Source: Neodiprion pinetum
Lineage: Eukaryota > Arthropoda > Insecta > Hymenoptera > Diprionidae
Direction: 5' to 3'
Assembly (NCBI RefSeq): GCF_021155775.2
Contig: NC_060234.1
Coordinates: forward strand, 31,865,026 to 31,929,025
DNA length: 64,000 bases
Shown: in pieces, positions 47,015 to 60,532 of the stretch
Numbering within the stretch: the stretch's first letter is position 1
Layout: each line of letters opens with the position of its first letter
Program-made: the position numbers and the translations under genes
Notes under the pieces: model-generated
The model's database searches: none
The model's input: only the letters and a program-made list of their open reading frames with translations
Told to the model about the DNA's origin: nothing

Positions 47015-49013
47015 CCTAAATTAATAATAACTCACAATTTGAATTTCAAATCCTTTGAATAATCATTATCTAATAATTTGCTAAGAATTATAAAGCTACC
47101 CTTCAACGAATAGAGAATAATTTGGTTGCTTCGAATGGATTAAATACAGCAAGAGAGACTTAATTCTTATTCATTGAAAGTCATTCTGAAGCTCGAAACA
47201 TTATATGCAGTATCACAAATAAATTCACCATACAACTGTCTAGACATACTTTCATGTGCGATTTTCCACAGAATTACCGATAAGTATAACAACACGTCAT
47301 TGCAATATGAAATCGTTACTTTTTCTTTTTTCTTTTTCTTATTTTTTTTTTTTTTGATAATAGGTAATCGGAAGTACAAAAACAGACTAGTACTTTCAAC
47401 ATAGTTATTTAATTTAAATTTTCGTACAATATGTACAAAGTTGAACCCATAAACGAGAGGCATTCTCATCGACTCTCACTCGTACTTAAATATTAAAGGT
47501 TGGGCATAATAATACTCTCGGTAGTATAATGCCCTAAGTCTTGCTGATCAAACGCTTTCTTTCCTGTAAGAAATACCTGTACTCCCTAATATGCATGAAC
47601 GAATATGTATTTCAGTATACATGTATACCTTATTGGATCATTTCATAAAAGAAGTAGAATTATATCCTTCCAAAGAAATCACAAACCCAACTAAGATTTG
47701 TCGAAAATGTGTCAAATTATGGGAAAGTCTTAAACAAACATCTATTTGACACATTGCACCGGTATATTTTAGCAATAAATTTTTTTGGTCATCCGGGATC
47801 TCATTATTCGTCGTCTCGAAATTGAGAATAATTGTGCTGTTAAAAATGTATTTGTGACAACGTGTGTTAAAGGATAATAGCTAGATGGTACTATAGTTGT
47901 ACATTTGTGCGTAGGCAACGAAAGAATGTACAACTCTTCCGATGAGCATCCACAGTTAACAAAGTTATGCCACAGTTAACAGAGAAATATATTTGATGAA
48001 TTTTCACTTTTATTGTTGTAATTGTCATGGGAATAATTACTTGATAATTAAACAGTGACCATTTCTGTTTAAACACGGAATTAGTGTTATTCAGTTAATA
48101 CCTACTATGCATGAAATTTACACGTTTTCACATCGATGACGAATTTCTGACGAACTAATGAATTTTAAAAACTATACGGGTGAAACTGATAAAGCAAAGT
48201 ATAAAATGTAATCACCTAATACGAACCTGCACATATTTATAAATTCACAATAAAGTAATTTCGCCTGTAAGAAATGTTCGCTAAATGCTGAGATGCTACA
48301 AAACTGACGTGAAATACCTATGGTTTCAAATCAACTGTAAAGAATTGAAAATTTCTATTACTTTTATCCATTACCAATTTTTCTGATCATCCATGATAAA
48401 AGAATCTCTCTATTTGTTTCCACAATTCATTATTTACTCATTTTAATAAATATAAATCGTTATCAGAAAGAATTGTCCGAACTTGCTGTTGAAATTAATT
48501 GTTAGAGCCAAAGTTACGTAAGGAACTGGTAGTAGGAAAGCATGTAAGATAGACCCAAGACATTGCTGTTACGCTACAGAGGCTCCTGTGTTTTTTTACG
48601 GGGAAAATTATTATACAAGTAATATTGTCTGGTATATTTCATAGTGCCAGACAAAAGCAATGTCCCGCATATTACATGAATTGAAAGTAGCATTTGGATT
48701 TGGTAACTGCTTTACTCGTCTAAAAATGGAACAAAATAAAAAATCATGTGATATCAGGTGGACTGGAAAGATGAATCATGCGTGCAAAAATTATTTGCTC
48801 TGTTTTTCATTTTTTCTCTTCACTTAATTTTGGCGATACTGAGTGACCTAAATTATTAGAGGACGTAGCATTGAATTTTTCAAAAACATCGCATTTAAAT
48901 ATTATTTTAAATCTTTAGAGCACACAGAATTCATCCCGAAGGTTAAAAGTGACTTTGTAGTTTTATCGTAATTGTGGTCAGGCCCAGTGCTGGTAGTTTT
49001 CTTGTTGCAAACT

Positions 49014-49175
<162 letters not shown>

Positions 49176-49669
49176 ATTCCGATATCAGGGAATACAGGAA
49201 TTCTTACTGCATATTCATATTCACAAATAATATAAATGTTTACAATATAAAGTATCCATCAGTAGTTAAGTCTTATAATATGGACAAGTAGCCTTGAGTC
49301 AATAGACCTAAGATTCTGCGTTATTCATGTTTATCCTTTGAAGTGTATTTTTGGTCATAAGTCAAGTTTTGTTTTGCGGAACAAGATTTCCGATGACTTT
49401 TCATCTGCGTTTCGTTCCGTCTTCGCAAATTGTATTTCAGTACAAGTCCTCCCGACAGCATTGTTGCACCAAATTGATTATTAATCTTCTAAACGTGAAC
49501 CATATCAAATAACGATAATCTGTTTAGTCATAAGATTAATACGCACTAACAGACTTGTACCAAATAGAAAAATGGTGATTTTGTTGTTTTTCATGTAATA
49601 TACAAATTTATTTGATGCAACATCGCCACAATGATTCATATTGTAATGTTTGCGGGTACTAGTTAGGTT

Positions 49670-49876
49670 TCAAATACCATTTGTAATGAAAAATTGGTAA
49701 ATGTTCCGATCTGGTGTAGCAAAAATAAGTTGACGCGCAAACAGTACACTTGGAAACATATTGGGTGAAGTTTCAGACAGATATTCCACAAACCGCAGTG
49801 GGAATAGTATTTTTGAAATAACACGCACAAGTTCTTCATCATCGATGCAGGCACAATACAAACCACTTACGACCAT
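49670..49876 (-). CDS. Orphan coding-like ORF of 68 residues
   Basis: The minus frame reads MVVSGLYCACIDDEELV... and later FVEYLSETSPNMFPSVLF, ending NGI. The mix of residues and the codon use look more like a real exon than other frames in this gap. I do not recognise the family. It has no convincing partner exons; a weak donor (AAATG|GTATTT) sits at its 3' end and TAA lies seven codons upstream of the ATG. It could be a lone gene, a lost exon, or a pseudogene fragment. It lies about 3 kb downstream of the Hr4 stop on the same strand. Confidence 0.25.
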   Translation of the reverse strand: MVVSGLYCACIDDEELVRVISKILFPLRFVEYLSETSPNMFPSVLFARQLIFATPDRNIYQFFITNGI

Positions 49877-52808
49877 GAATACATCAGTGATTTATATTTA
49901 TGATAATTTCTATGGAGGCAAGATCAAATAACTAAAGGTTGTGTCGAAACAACATGCACGAAGTATGTGTTATTATAGTTATTTTTGTAACATGAACATT
50001 ATTAACTAGCATCGCCCACTGGTACTTTTTGTTTAACATCTCGTACCTTAAATAGTTGAGCCAATTGTTATTACTAGCTGTTTCTCTTGTAAAAAAAATA
50101 TATATTACTCACATTCGTAAAGATGTAACATATGCACCGATTTTGTGTTGTGTACGTATCAAATGTAATAGTAAATCGTGACGAATTTGATTTTTTCTTA
50201 ACGTGATGAAAATGAAATGGGAATTTTGCAAACCCATTTAAATCCGCAGTTGTGTATCGCGTGGTTTGAGCTATGCCGCATATGTTTGTTTCAGTGCATA
50301 AAATTTGTAATAACGATATAAAAAGAGATCACCATTTATATTTTTTTTTCAAGAGAAACATGTAGCATATTCACATTTTACTATACACGTAATATATGTA
50401 GTCAGAATTCAGATGCGTCCAACCTTTAGTAATACTATGACATTTACTGTGGTAACTTTAGCAAGAAATAATAAATATAATGATTTACTGACGATTTTAA
50501 TCAATATAATTGGTAACTGTAGGTGTTTTATGACGAGTGTCTGGTATAGGTACAAAAATTCACAAAGATAAAATAGTTTATTTAAAGCACAGTATTGTTC
50601 TGCGTATGGTGTAACACAGTGCCTGTACTAGATGCTCGCCAAAAAATACCCAAACTTGTATTGAATTGTCAGTTATTGATTATGTTAGGTTCACTGCTAT
50701 TTCAATCCAATTCATTCGTCGTTGAGTGGAATTGACTTGAGAATATTAATAACTATTGTCAATAATATTGATGTTATATAAGCATACCCGATCAGTTATC
50801 TCAAAGTTCAGATTACACATAAATGTTTGCGTCGCTTGCAATATCCTGTAGTGCTATGTCGAAAAGATATGTCATTTGAAATTATATCTATACTCGTATT
50901 ATTGGATGCTGATATCTCAATTATCTACAACGATTCTTATTTATTTGGTGAATCTGAACCACTGAATAAATTTTAAAGTGTAAATTTATACCGTCACCAA
51001 AATGCTAATTGTTACAGATTCGACATTTTGCGATAGTTTATTCGGTAAATGAGTAATTATTTCAGATGTCCAAGTCCTCAGCGCTTGGCAGGATAATTGA
51101 TTTGCTTTGAAGATTCAGATGCATACAAAGGCGTATGCAGATTTATTGTGTTTTAAATACTTCTATGTAAATGTACTTTGCAACATCGCACTTACGGTTA
51201 TTACATTCTTTTCGCTTCTGCATTTATTCAAGTGGGCTATTTTAATTTTATTCTGTGTAGCGTATCAAGCTGGAAAATATGGATGACCTGATTCAAGCGT
51301 TGGGGTTGAAAGTTGAGTGAATATTTTTTTCTGAAGGTGAAAAACTCGTAGGTACAAACGTAAAATATTTATATTTCAGTTACGTATATTTCTATGGTTC
51401 TCGATTTGAACGGGGCATTGAAACGTAATGGGAAATTCGTTTTCTAGATCTTCTCATTTAATTTCATCATCCTAATTGACTTTGAGATTTAAATGTAAAA
51501 GATGTAAAATATTATTACGAACTTAGCATATGTGGGTATGAGGCTATGATTAAAATATTATTTTGACTATTATACTTTTTTAGCAATTCGAAAATTTAGA
51601 TCTGTTCGGGCAAACGTCGCAATTAGGGTATTCATATTTGCAACTTATTGTGATTAGACAAAAAACGTGAAAGAGAAGAACAAGGTGTGCGACTTCCCTT
51701 TTTTACACGCGCTATGGGAAACTATTACGGGAACACTGTATGAGATGGAAACTATCGCCTTTTGATTAAAATGACAATATCCACAGCTTTTAAACAATCT
51801 TCCAACGGAACTATTGAATGAAGTTTGCCGAGAAGGAATTCCAAAAATTGAATTTTCCGTTAGACGGATTGGCATTTTTCCCGCGTCCCTGCGTAATTTT
51901 TCAATTAATGTTTCTTGTCACAACAATTACTCTCTTTCGCAAAGCAAGGCCAAGATTTCTATCACCTCATGGGCAATTCCATCATTGTTTTGACGAGATT
52001 AAACTATGCATATGTTAGAAAATATGCCAATAATAATCGGAATAATATTGGAACATTGGGCACTTTTTGACGAGTATCCAGTACAAGAACCAAATTATAC
52101 CAAGAAATAGTTTACATCGTTAAATACTATTCCGATACAGCTTGATACCTAGATCAGAGCCCGCATAAAATTCCTTTAAATGTAACACGTCAAGTGAACC
52201 TAACATAGAGACAATAAACGATTTAACTGTGTATCGCAAAATGGTAACGAAAAATACTTGTTGGCCACAAAGCTGTAGAGTTTTTAGTACTAGAGATAGG
52301 GTGGATATTATTATTCTGAAAGACGAGACGTAAAGGAAGCAAAACAATGGCTTCGTTGCACTAATGGCAGTATAACACAGTAGATGCTAGATACAAAAGA
52401 ATGCTTTATGTATATAATTACGATGATTGTATCGATATTATGAGTTGATAAAGTTAGAAAAGAGTCGAGTTGATCCATAGAAATGTAGTATATCACGTCA
52501 GATGTGGAGATTGTGGTTGAGATGTGGGTGTGACGTGACCAATGGTGAGCATTCGAGAGTCTTATTAATCGGATTATGCAATGTGAACACACATGACGTA
52601 GTTGCGCAGCTGCGTACAGAAATATAGTCTTCTAGTTTTGGTAAAAAAGTTCAGTTCCTTTGTTTTTTTTTCTTTGTTTTTTGTTTTTTAGTTTTAGTTT
52701 TGTACAACGCAACGAACACACACATTTATATTATATAGTTATTATACATACACAAACAAAGCTTTCATTTCGTAAGTCTATTTGTTTGTTTAGGTATTCA
52801 TTTATTTA

Positions 52809-55800
52809 CTATCTTTGAATTGCTGAGTTCAATAGGAAAGGAACGTAGAACATTTTGCTCTCGAGTAGTAGAGCTGCCGCTGATTGTACCTGTAATTACC
52901 AAATCATAACTTAAAAGTCGAAACGTAAAACAAAATCATCGCAGCCTGCATAAGGTAATGAATCCTTCACGGGCTGTAAACTTTTCGTTTCATTTGTAAA
53001 TTGAAAAGTAAAACTCATTTCGCAATTCCAATATCCAATACTGGATTCTCAGAAAAATACACTGATTAGCAAAGCACAGAATTCGAAACTTACTTCGGGC
53101 AATCTGACGAGAAGATCATGGAAGCGACCTGGCTGCTGAGGCGCACTGTGTTCCACAAAACTGCGTAAGCAGCTCATATACCGCTCTTGGATTTGTTCCA
53201 ATTCCAATGTACCATCTCGTGCTAAAAGTATGATTAAGCCAACAATTATTTGAAGAACATCATCAATTTACAGTGAGTTTAGATAATGAGATGGCCGTTC
53301 ACGACGTTGATACGATAACAATAATCACGCATCTCGCTTGAAAGCATAAATTTTGGCATAACTGTAAGAGTAGAAAATGTGAAACAAGTATATTATTACG
53401 TATGCTGCGTGATGCACATAATGGTTATAGGTATAACAGCAAAGAAAAGGAGACTTACATTTCGCATCTCCATTTGCAGCAATTTAATAAAAGAGTGAAA
53501 GTTTAGAAATGATTAACATCAAAAGCAACACTTATAAAGTCGGAGAATAATGTACAAGAGCTGTGTTTCTTAGTCGAAAACTTCTCAACGAATTCGTTAT
53601 TTTCAATTCTAGAGCTTACCTTGAGATAACATGGTGATGACTTTTAGACACACATATTCCTCCATTCTTAATTTCACCTGTCGAAACATGAGCGTCACGT
53701 ACGTAATTTTTTCTACCATCAGTCCCACGTCTTGTCGCAATTGGTCCATGGTTATTGGCCTTCCCATCATACTTGTGAGACACGTTTGCAGAGTACACAA
53801 GTTATTCGAAACCTGTTATAAATATACATAAAATATCGTACTTGAGTGTCAATTGATTCCATTCAAACATCACGATAGTTATGCTATTGAAATAGCTTTG
53901 AAACAGTTCGCTCTAATCGTAGGAAATTCAACAGAAAACTGTGTTTCGTAAAAAAGCTGATCTGATTTTGGTGAGGGGACAGGGTGAAAAGGTTTCATTT
54001 CATGTGACATTGTAGTGTTGGATGCAGCGTTATTTTGGAGTAATTTCTGTTTACGTTGAAAAAGATTACGTTGGTCAACATACCTCTTCCGTAAAATCTG
54101 CACTCGTGCCGTCGCTACCGACGCCAGTCCATTTCTGTTGCCCGTGAATCGCTTGATAAGCAGAGGTGGTGAGCACCAGTAATTCGTGCCACTTGTGGGT
54201 GAGCAGCCTCGTATGCACTTCAACAGGCAGCTCAAGGTAAAAGGGTAACCTCTTGGTCCACTGCACCAATTTATACACTATACTGTCTCCTATCTGACAC
54301 AACTTTTCACTTAAGTCTGACTTATGATCCAGTAGTTCATCCAAGTTCTGAAACATATTTGAGACTTCATTAGACATTTCATGATATCTCTTTCGCTAGC
54401 TGCCACGGTCGTGAGAAAATTAATATGTTATAACGACGAAGATATTGTTGAAAATTACTCAAGAACTTACCCTTAACGTGGCAATGTCTTGGAACTCGTC
54501 ACAGTCTATGAGGGTTTGAATCATCGCGAGCGTTGCGTCCAAAGGGAATGCTCTATCCCTTGAACTGCTCACTGCGTTGTCTAGCCTTTGTCGTAAATGT
54601 ACAACCTGAAAAATTATACAAATTTGTAATCACGAATCGCGTAGAATTATCGTGACTATAATTACAATGGTTCTACGATTTGCGCAATACATCTCGTGAC
54701 GTCCCTTCCCTCATTGCGTTTTATTTTTCTTTTCTTTTCCAATTTTTACATACGGCTAGATTAATATGGTGATCGCCGCATTATCTGCGTAAAATTATGA
54801 AAGTGCGGTTTCTGAATAGAAACAATTGTTTTTAATGACATGTTCGTTTATGGACGGAAATTGGGCACGATTGCGTATTAGAAAGTGTACGAAGTAGGAA
54901 CTTTTCATCCGCAATTGTATGATAAAATACCGCTAACGTTTCTTGTTTAACAATTACCTTATATGCGACACAAGGATAAGTTCAACGGTAATCAACTGTG
55001 TGATCAGTTCATTATAAATGTTCCGATGACAACAGATAATTTAGGCTTATGTAAAAAGACTTTTATTGGGAAAGCTGAACGCCGCCGCGCCGTGTCGATT
55101 CGAGAAGGTGAGTAGTAAAATTGTAAGTGCGGATCGGCCGTGAGAGGCCAATAAGTCATAACTTGGCGGAGAAGGATGAGGTCAGTGTCCCCGTATGAAC
55201 ACTTTCACAAAGTTACGAAAGCAGCGGACAACTGCCTGACTTTGGCACCAGCTACCGTGGCGTTTCTGTTGTCCAACAACGTATTTTATCAGAAACTTGC
55301 GCAAATTTGAGACTGAAAATTTCAAATATTCTCATTTTTGACCTTCCAACGAGGAAAATATTGCTAGTTATAAAGTGACTTGTGTTGCAATGCTGTTTGA
55401 GACTAAAAATGTTAGGTATGATAACACAGGCCTACGAAATACAACTTTCAATTCCCCCCCCCCAAGTACTAATGTTTTTTCTTTAGGTATCTAGGTACGT
55501 TGAATGAAAATATATTTTATTTATACAAATATAAGCTATATTTTAATTGAACATACCTAAATACCTAAAAAAAATGCATTATTACTTGGGTGGAAATTGA
55601 AAGTCATACTTCGCAGATCTGTGTAATCATTCAACGAGTTGTACGTAAATATTCGCATTGATTTTCGTAGGAGAATTGGAAAAGGGCTTCGGTCACAGAT
55701 CTTTCGTAAGTTATACCGATTTCACTTTTGGCAATGGCCTTTGTGCTTAAATCAACGATATGATGGTCAAATGTTGCGAGCACCTTTATTCAACAACTGC

Positions 55801-58800
55801 AGCTGGTACAGCCACAGAAGGTTCGAAATTTCATTACGGTATGATGGAAAAATTCCTGAAAAAATCCTGCGAGTAGACTGAATTAACCACGCGAAATAGG
55901 AGCGCCTATTATCGCTGCATTTTCCGAAAGTACAAGTACCTCAAACACTTGAATTTACCAGAACCAACCGATTGAATTTTAGACTGAAACGGGTGGTTCG
56001 TATTTTCAGATAGTCAAATACATAAGAATAATCGAAATTCCTTCAGGTCGAGAATGCAGATTCATTTCTGAAGCGATGATAGTCAAACATATGCTAAAAA
56101 CGTGGTAAAGTTTGTTATATTTGGCATTTCATTTACATACCTGTATGTGTAAACAAAATACATATTTACGTATATAATTATGTACTCGAGACCGCGAGTT
56201 AGCGTGCAGATATTTATGCCCTTTCGTCAAACATACGTAGGTACTTCAACACTGCGAAGGCGAGTGCGTAGATGCATGGTGAATATCGATAGGAGTATAC
56301 GCGCAGCATGCACGTATCAGAGTTGGGATCGCGTACAAGCTTCTATCGCTTTCGTAACGTAAGAAACCTTGAGGTTTACGCAACGGAACGTAAGAAAGTG
56401 AAATTGCGCTGAGAGTTCATTCATTCCAAGCGAGTGAAACGAGGATACGGCCAGTATTCAAGCAGTCTATAATACTCGATATTTATAACTTCGCGAACGG
56501 GTATAAAGAATACGCTGGCAATCACACTGGATTCTTTGTTCCCCCCCAAAAAAGAACGAAAATAATGTGGATAACGGAGATATAAAAATATGATTCTACA
56601 AAAGTATGAAGCGGAGAATTCACCAAACTCCAAGACGCGTGAAACCCTGCGACAATAATCATTCAAGGGAAAATATCCGGCTGGTCTTTACGATCTTACC
56701 TCGGAAGGATTGGTGAGAGCAGTCTTAAGAATGGTACCATTGACGAGGTGACCGGCGTGCCCCTGATGACCTTGAACACTCTGATGCCCAGAGGCAGGCT
56801 GCTGAGAGGTATTCTGTGATTCCGGACCGGATGAGCCTTTGTGATGCTGCATGAGGGCCCCGGCCAATTGCCCGTGTTGCTGATTATGCTGCGCCGCCGC
56901 CGCCGCAGCCTGTATGTGTTTCTCCAGCATCGTCGGCGCCATTGTACCCTTGGTCGCATTCAAAGACCCGGAACCATTTATTCCGCCCGTACCGCCAAGA
57001 CCAACGCCGACGTTCATTCCCTTGTTCGTCTTCTTGTGTTTCTTGTACTTCACCTGTACATCGATACACAAATCACACACATCGATCGAACTTATTAATC
57101 TAAGTAGGTATACGTCCACAATGGAGCCCAAAAATCACCACCAGTGGTGTGATTTGTCCAAACACAGAGATCGGCATACTTTCACAATTAAATTCTTTCA
57201 ACGCAGCTGAACTAAACTCGTTCAATGATCGATTTTCTATTTTACCAAAAATACTATAAGTTGTTTTTTCAACATTGGATTTGGTTACAATACTACCAAT
57301 TCACTTAAATAAACCACACTTGAAACAGTTTTAACGTTTATTCGTTAAATCTTTCAACCTGCGAATCGCGTTGCTGCATTCATATAGATGGAAATCGAAT
57401 GTTGGAACGAATGACGAATGGATTCATGAATTTACCTTGTAGAGGTTGTAGACAGCTCCGGAGTTGCGACCACCCGGCATTCTGTCCTCGCGAACCGCTT
57501 GGAGTACCATACCCTGTTCGATGCACTTTTTGAACCGACAGTATTGACACCGGTTCCGTTGGGCTTTCGTGATTTCACAAATGCCTTCGGCCACGCATGT
57601 GTATACTCTCCGATTCTGAACGGTTCTCTTGAAGAAACCCTTGCATCTGTAAACGTGAAACTTGTTCATAAAGTCCAAAGATTTCGCTAATTATTGTTCT
57701 TCCGCTTCTTTCCTCGTTACGATATTATCCGTAAACGCAACGCTCTCCTTTTAATAATTCTCAATACGCCTTACCTACGATAATAATATCTGTTGAGGAT
57801 AATGAACGAAGTTGTTACCAAGTTACTGATCTCAAGTTCATCTAAACTTTAAACAGTGAGGATATGATGTATATTTTCATAGCTGCCCTTGCTTCGGTTT
57901 ATCCTACTGTGATTACTGCCGTAAGTAGAACAAAGTAATCATATGATAGTAGCCTAATCGTCATTTCATTAAAAACTAAACTAGCGTCGTTAATATCAAG
58001 CATGAAGCTAATGTCCCTGGTGAAGATTTGTTTATTTCTAGTAGGTATTCGAGAATCCTTGAAAGTAGGCTATACTTGAACACGATTAAAATATCGTTTG
58101 TTATTGACAAATTTGAAAATTAACAACATAAGAAATGAGCTGAAATCGATTAAACTTGTGTTTATAAGGTCAGAAAGTAACGACCAGCATACCGCAACAG
58201 GTATCCGATAACCCTTAATTACCAGCCTATCAATCAGTGCTGAATCGTGACGTTAAAAGCACGAATCGACGACGAGTCGCTTGAACCGAGTGACAGAATT
58301 CGATAGTGACACACGCACACAACGAAACGTTGACTTACCCCTCGCAGGTAATGATGCCGTAATGGAGTCCCGTCGCTTTGTCCTCGCAGATCATGCATAT
58401 CATCGGCTGTTCCTCCTCCTCGTGTTCCTGAGGCTGAAGAGACGGCGCCGATGGTGTTTGCGAGGGTGCCTCCGTCGTGACCATGTTACCATTTCTCGAC
58501 CAAGGCTGGCTGGAACTCGCGGTAAGGTTGAGTGCTTGGATCTGCTGCGCAGCGGGGAGTTGAGAGAGATCGCCGGCCCACAGGCGTTCCATGTTCAGCG
58601 GGGGTCCGAAGGATTGCGACGTGCCCGGCGGTTTCCCCCTCGGTTCGGACCTGAGGTTCAGAAGGACGTGGGCCGCTGACTCCTCGGACGTGGAACTCGA
58701 GGCGGTTGTCGCTGTCCAGGAGGCGGTAGGAGTTGGCGTAGGTTCCAACGGTGGCACGGACCAAATCATCGTCCGAACGCCGCCGACCTCGCCCATGATC

Positions 58801-60532
58801 ACCGATGGAGCTGGTCGCGGCGTAGCCGGGGCGACTCTTTGAGCAGGTGGTTTCATCCCTTCGTCTGAACAGGAGGAAAAGAATTTTTTCTGTTCAAACG
58901 ATCGCTCGAGCTTCTTGTTTCAGTAGAGAAGATGTGCCGGTCTTGGTCTCAGCTGAGTACCATTTGTGGCCACATTCATTACGTCTAATCGAAGAATATG
59001 ACCACAAATGGTACGGAGGTACTTTGATCAACGTATAAACACTCACGTTCAAACAATACGGTATCGAAAACCTCTGCTCAAAACTTGCTCGGAGTCGTAC
59101 TTTAGTCATGTATCAGGTAATTGAAGAGATTTCATTTAATTCGAAAAGAATTGTATTGGAGAACTATTATTTGTCACGTTCAATGAAACTTTGTTGTAAT
59201 TATCTTGATACTTTTCAAACCATAAAATTAGATTGTTTCACAAGATTTCACGAGTTCAACAAGTCTAGAAAATTAATTCTATAACAATATTTGCTCGTGA
59301 TTTAGAAACAACGTGTAATATCTACCTGATGATACGAGTAAACGAGTCATTGCAAATAATATTATCTTGAATAAATAATTATACGAGTAAGATGCACTTT
59401 ATCTTGTCCCATGTGTTCCCGATACACTCATTGATTTCAGTTTGGCACATCCTCCCGCTCCTCGAACTCATTATAAGATGTTATTGTTAGTTCGGACATA
59501 TATAGTTTCTAATTTTTCAAACCATCCTGTTGCTGAGAAAATAAATTATTTAGGCCGAGTTATTTCCCCGATCGCTCCCCATGGCGTGATAAAAATTTTA
59601 TATGCACTTCATGTTAATTGAAGAAGTAATATATCTAGTCAAAGTTGATTATCGTAAAAGCCGACGATGCTCGAACGATAAACTATTTCAGGATGCCGTG
59701 AATAGAACTTTGAATTGTCTGAAAAAATCCCCATACATCCTCCCACATGCTTCTTCTTACAAATCATTCTACTTACTCGACGCACCGGTTGCGCTGGATA
59801 GGTTTTGTCCAAAGTTCACAGCACTGCTGATCACTCCGTTTAGCAGTCTTGTGTCGTAGCCCTGAACGCCACGGTTCTGGCTCCAGAATTGATGATGGGC
59901 TAGTATGTGGGAAGGGACCGTTGGCGCTCGTTGCCGGGGTCCAGGCTGCTGATTGGCACACGAACTCAAACCAGAACCGGAACTAGCACCAGAACCACAG
60001 CCACCGGCGGGCCCACCGCCACCGGGATTGCCGGTACCAGGGCTCGGACTCTCGATCCGATTGACACTCGGCGAAGGGGTGCGGTGACTAGGGTGGCTCG
60101 ATCCATCCCCGCGGCCTCCGCCGTCGAAGACCGAGTTGTCCGACTCTTCCTTGGGCTGCACCAGGTAGTGGCTATTCGTACCCCGATCGGGGGTTTCGCC
60201 GCGGTGAATTTCCCGCGGGGTTGGGCTTGTGAACACGTTGGTGTGACTTTGGAGCGGCGATACGGGCGACGCGCTAGCTGCCGGAGTGCAAAACCGCTCC
60301 TCAGCACCCCTGGAGCTCGCCGCCTCGGGGAAGACGGAGTCGGGCGAGGCGCGGTCGGCCGTCACCTCCCTCGTGTCCGTGCCCCTCAGGTCTCGCAGGT
60401 CCCGAGTATCCCGGGGAGTCCCGGGACTCGGGCTGCTACGAATGCATTCCGTCTTCACTTTGACCACTGGACAGCCCGGCGAGCCTGGCATATTGTCCGG
60501 CGACGAAGTCGACGTGTCAGCTGCGCTTTCCC
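52809..60532 (-). CDS. Hr4: Nuclear hormone receptor Hr4 (NR6A type), nine 3' exons, N-terminus missing
   Basis: Transcription factor orthologous to Drosophila Hr4, known in ecdysone-driven timing of moulting and metamorphosis. Exons: 60532-59777, 58864-58339, 57646-57436, 57053-56700, 54605-54471, 54347-54084, 53812-53620, 53221-53094, 52889-52809. They total 2648 nt, and with one base from a missing upstream exon this gives 882 codons before TAG. The first visible exon starts with ESAADTSTSSPD, is Pro/Ser-rich, and is followed by GEVGGVRTMIW and NMERLWAGDLSQLP. The zinc-finger domain spans exons 2-3: ICMICEDKATGLHYG, P-box CEGCKG, then CQYCRFKKC and REDRMPGGRNSGAVYN. The hinge exon has Gly, poly-Ala and Gln/His runs and ends LVNGTILKTALTNPSE. 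The ligand-binding domain spans the last five exons (KLPFYLE-like RLPFYLELPVE, KWHELLVLTT). The tail is MFYVPFLLNSAIQR. A strong acceptor at 60532 shows that coding continues upstream. Confidence 0.95.
53459..53467 (-). CDS. Hr4: Candidate 9-nt microexon in the Hr4 ligand-binding domain
   Basis: In the intron between exons ending at 53620 and starting at 53221, the minus strand shows TTGCTGCAAATGGAG|ATGCGAAAT|GTAAGTCT. The donor is excellent. The acceptor is weak but follows more than 50 nt without an AG and has TGC motifs just upstream. Inclusion keeps frame and changes SQ-A-RDG to SQ-DAKS-RDG, a net gain of three residues next to helix LELEQIQERY. Not proven by RNA. Confidence 0.35.
55411..55634. 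mobile_element. Inverted repeat with arms of about 100 bp in an Hr4 intron
   Basis: Left arm 55411-55514 and right arm 55537-55634 are inverted copies, sharing ACTTTCAATT, CCCAAGTA.TAATG, TTTAGGTAT.TAGGTA and AAAATATA, with scattered mismatches and small gaps. The loop is about 22 bp. The left arm has a run of C that is shorter in the right arm. No coding capacity and no clear target-site duplication. A MITE is most likely; a long hairpin RNA is the alternative, since the Hr4 pre-mRNA would contain the fold. Confidence 0.65.
58957..59014 (-). repeat. 21-bp hairpin upstream of the Hr4 zinc-finger exon
   Basis: Arms 58957-58977 and 58994-59014 pair over 21 positions with a 16-nt loop. In the minus-strand RNA all 21 positions pair (19 Watson-Crick and 2 G-U); on the plus strand the same two would be C-A mismatches. 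The hairpin lies in the Hr4 intron about 93 bp upstream of the exon starting at 58864. The stem is shorter than a usual pre-miRNA. Confidence 0.7.
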
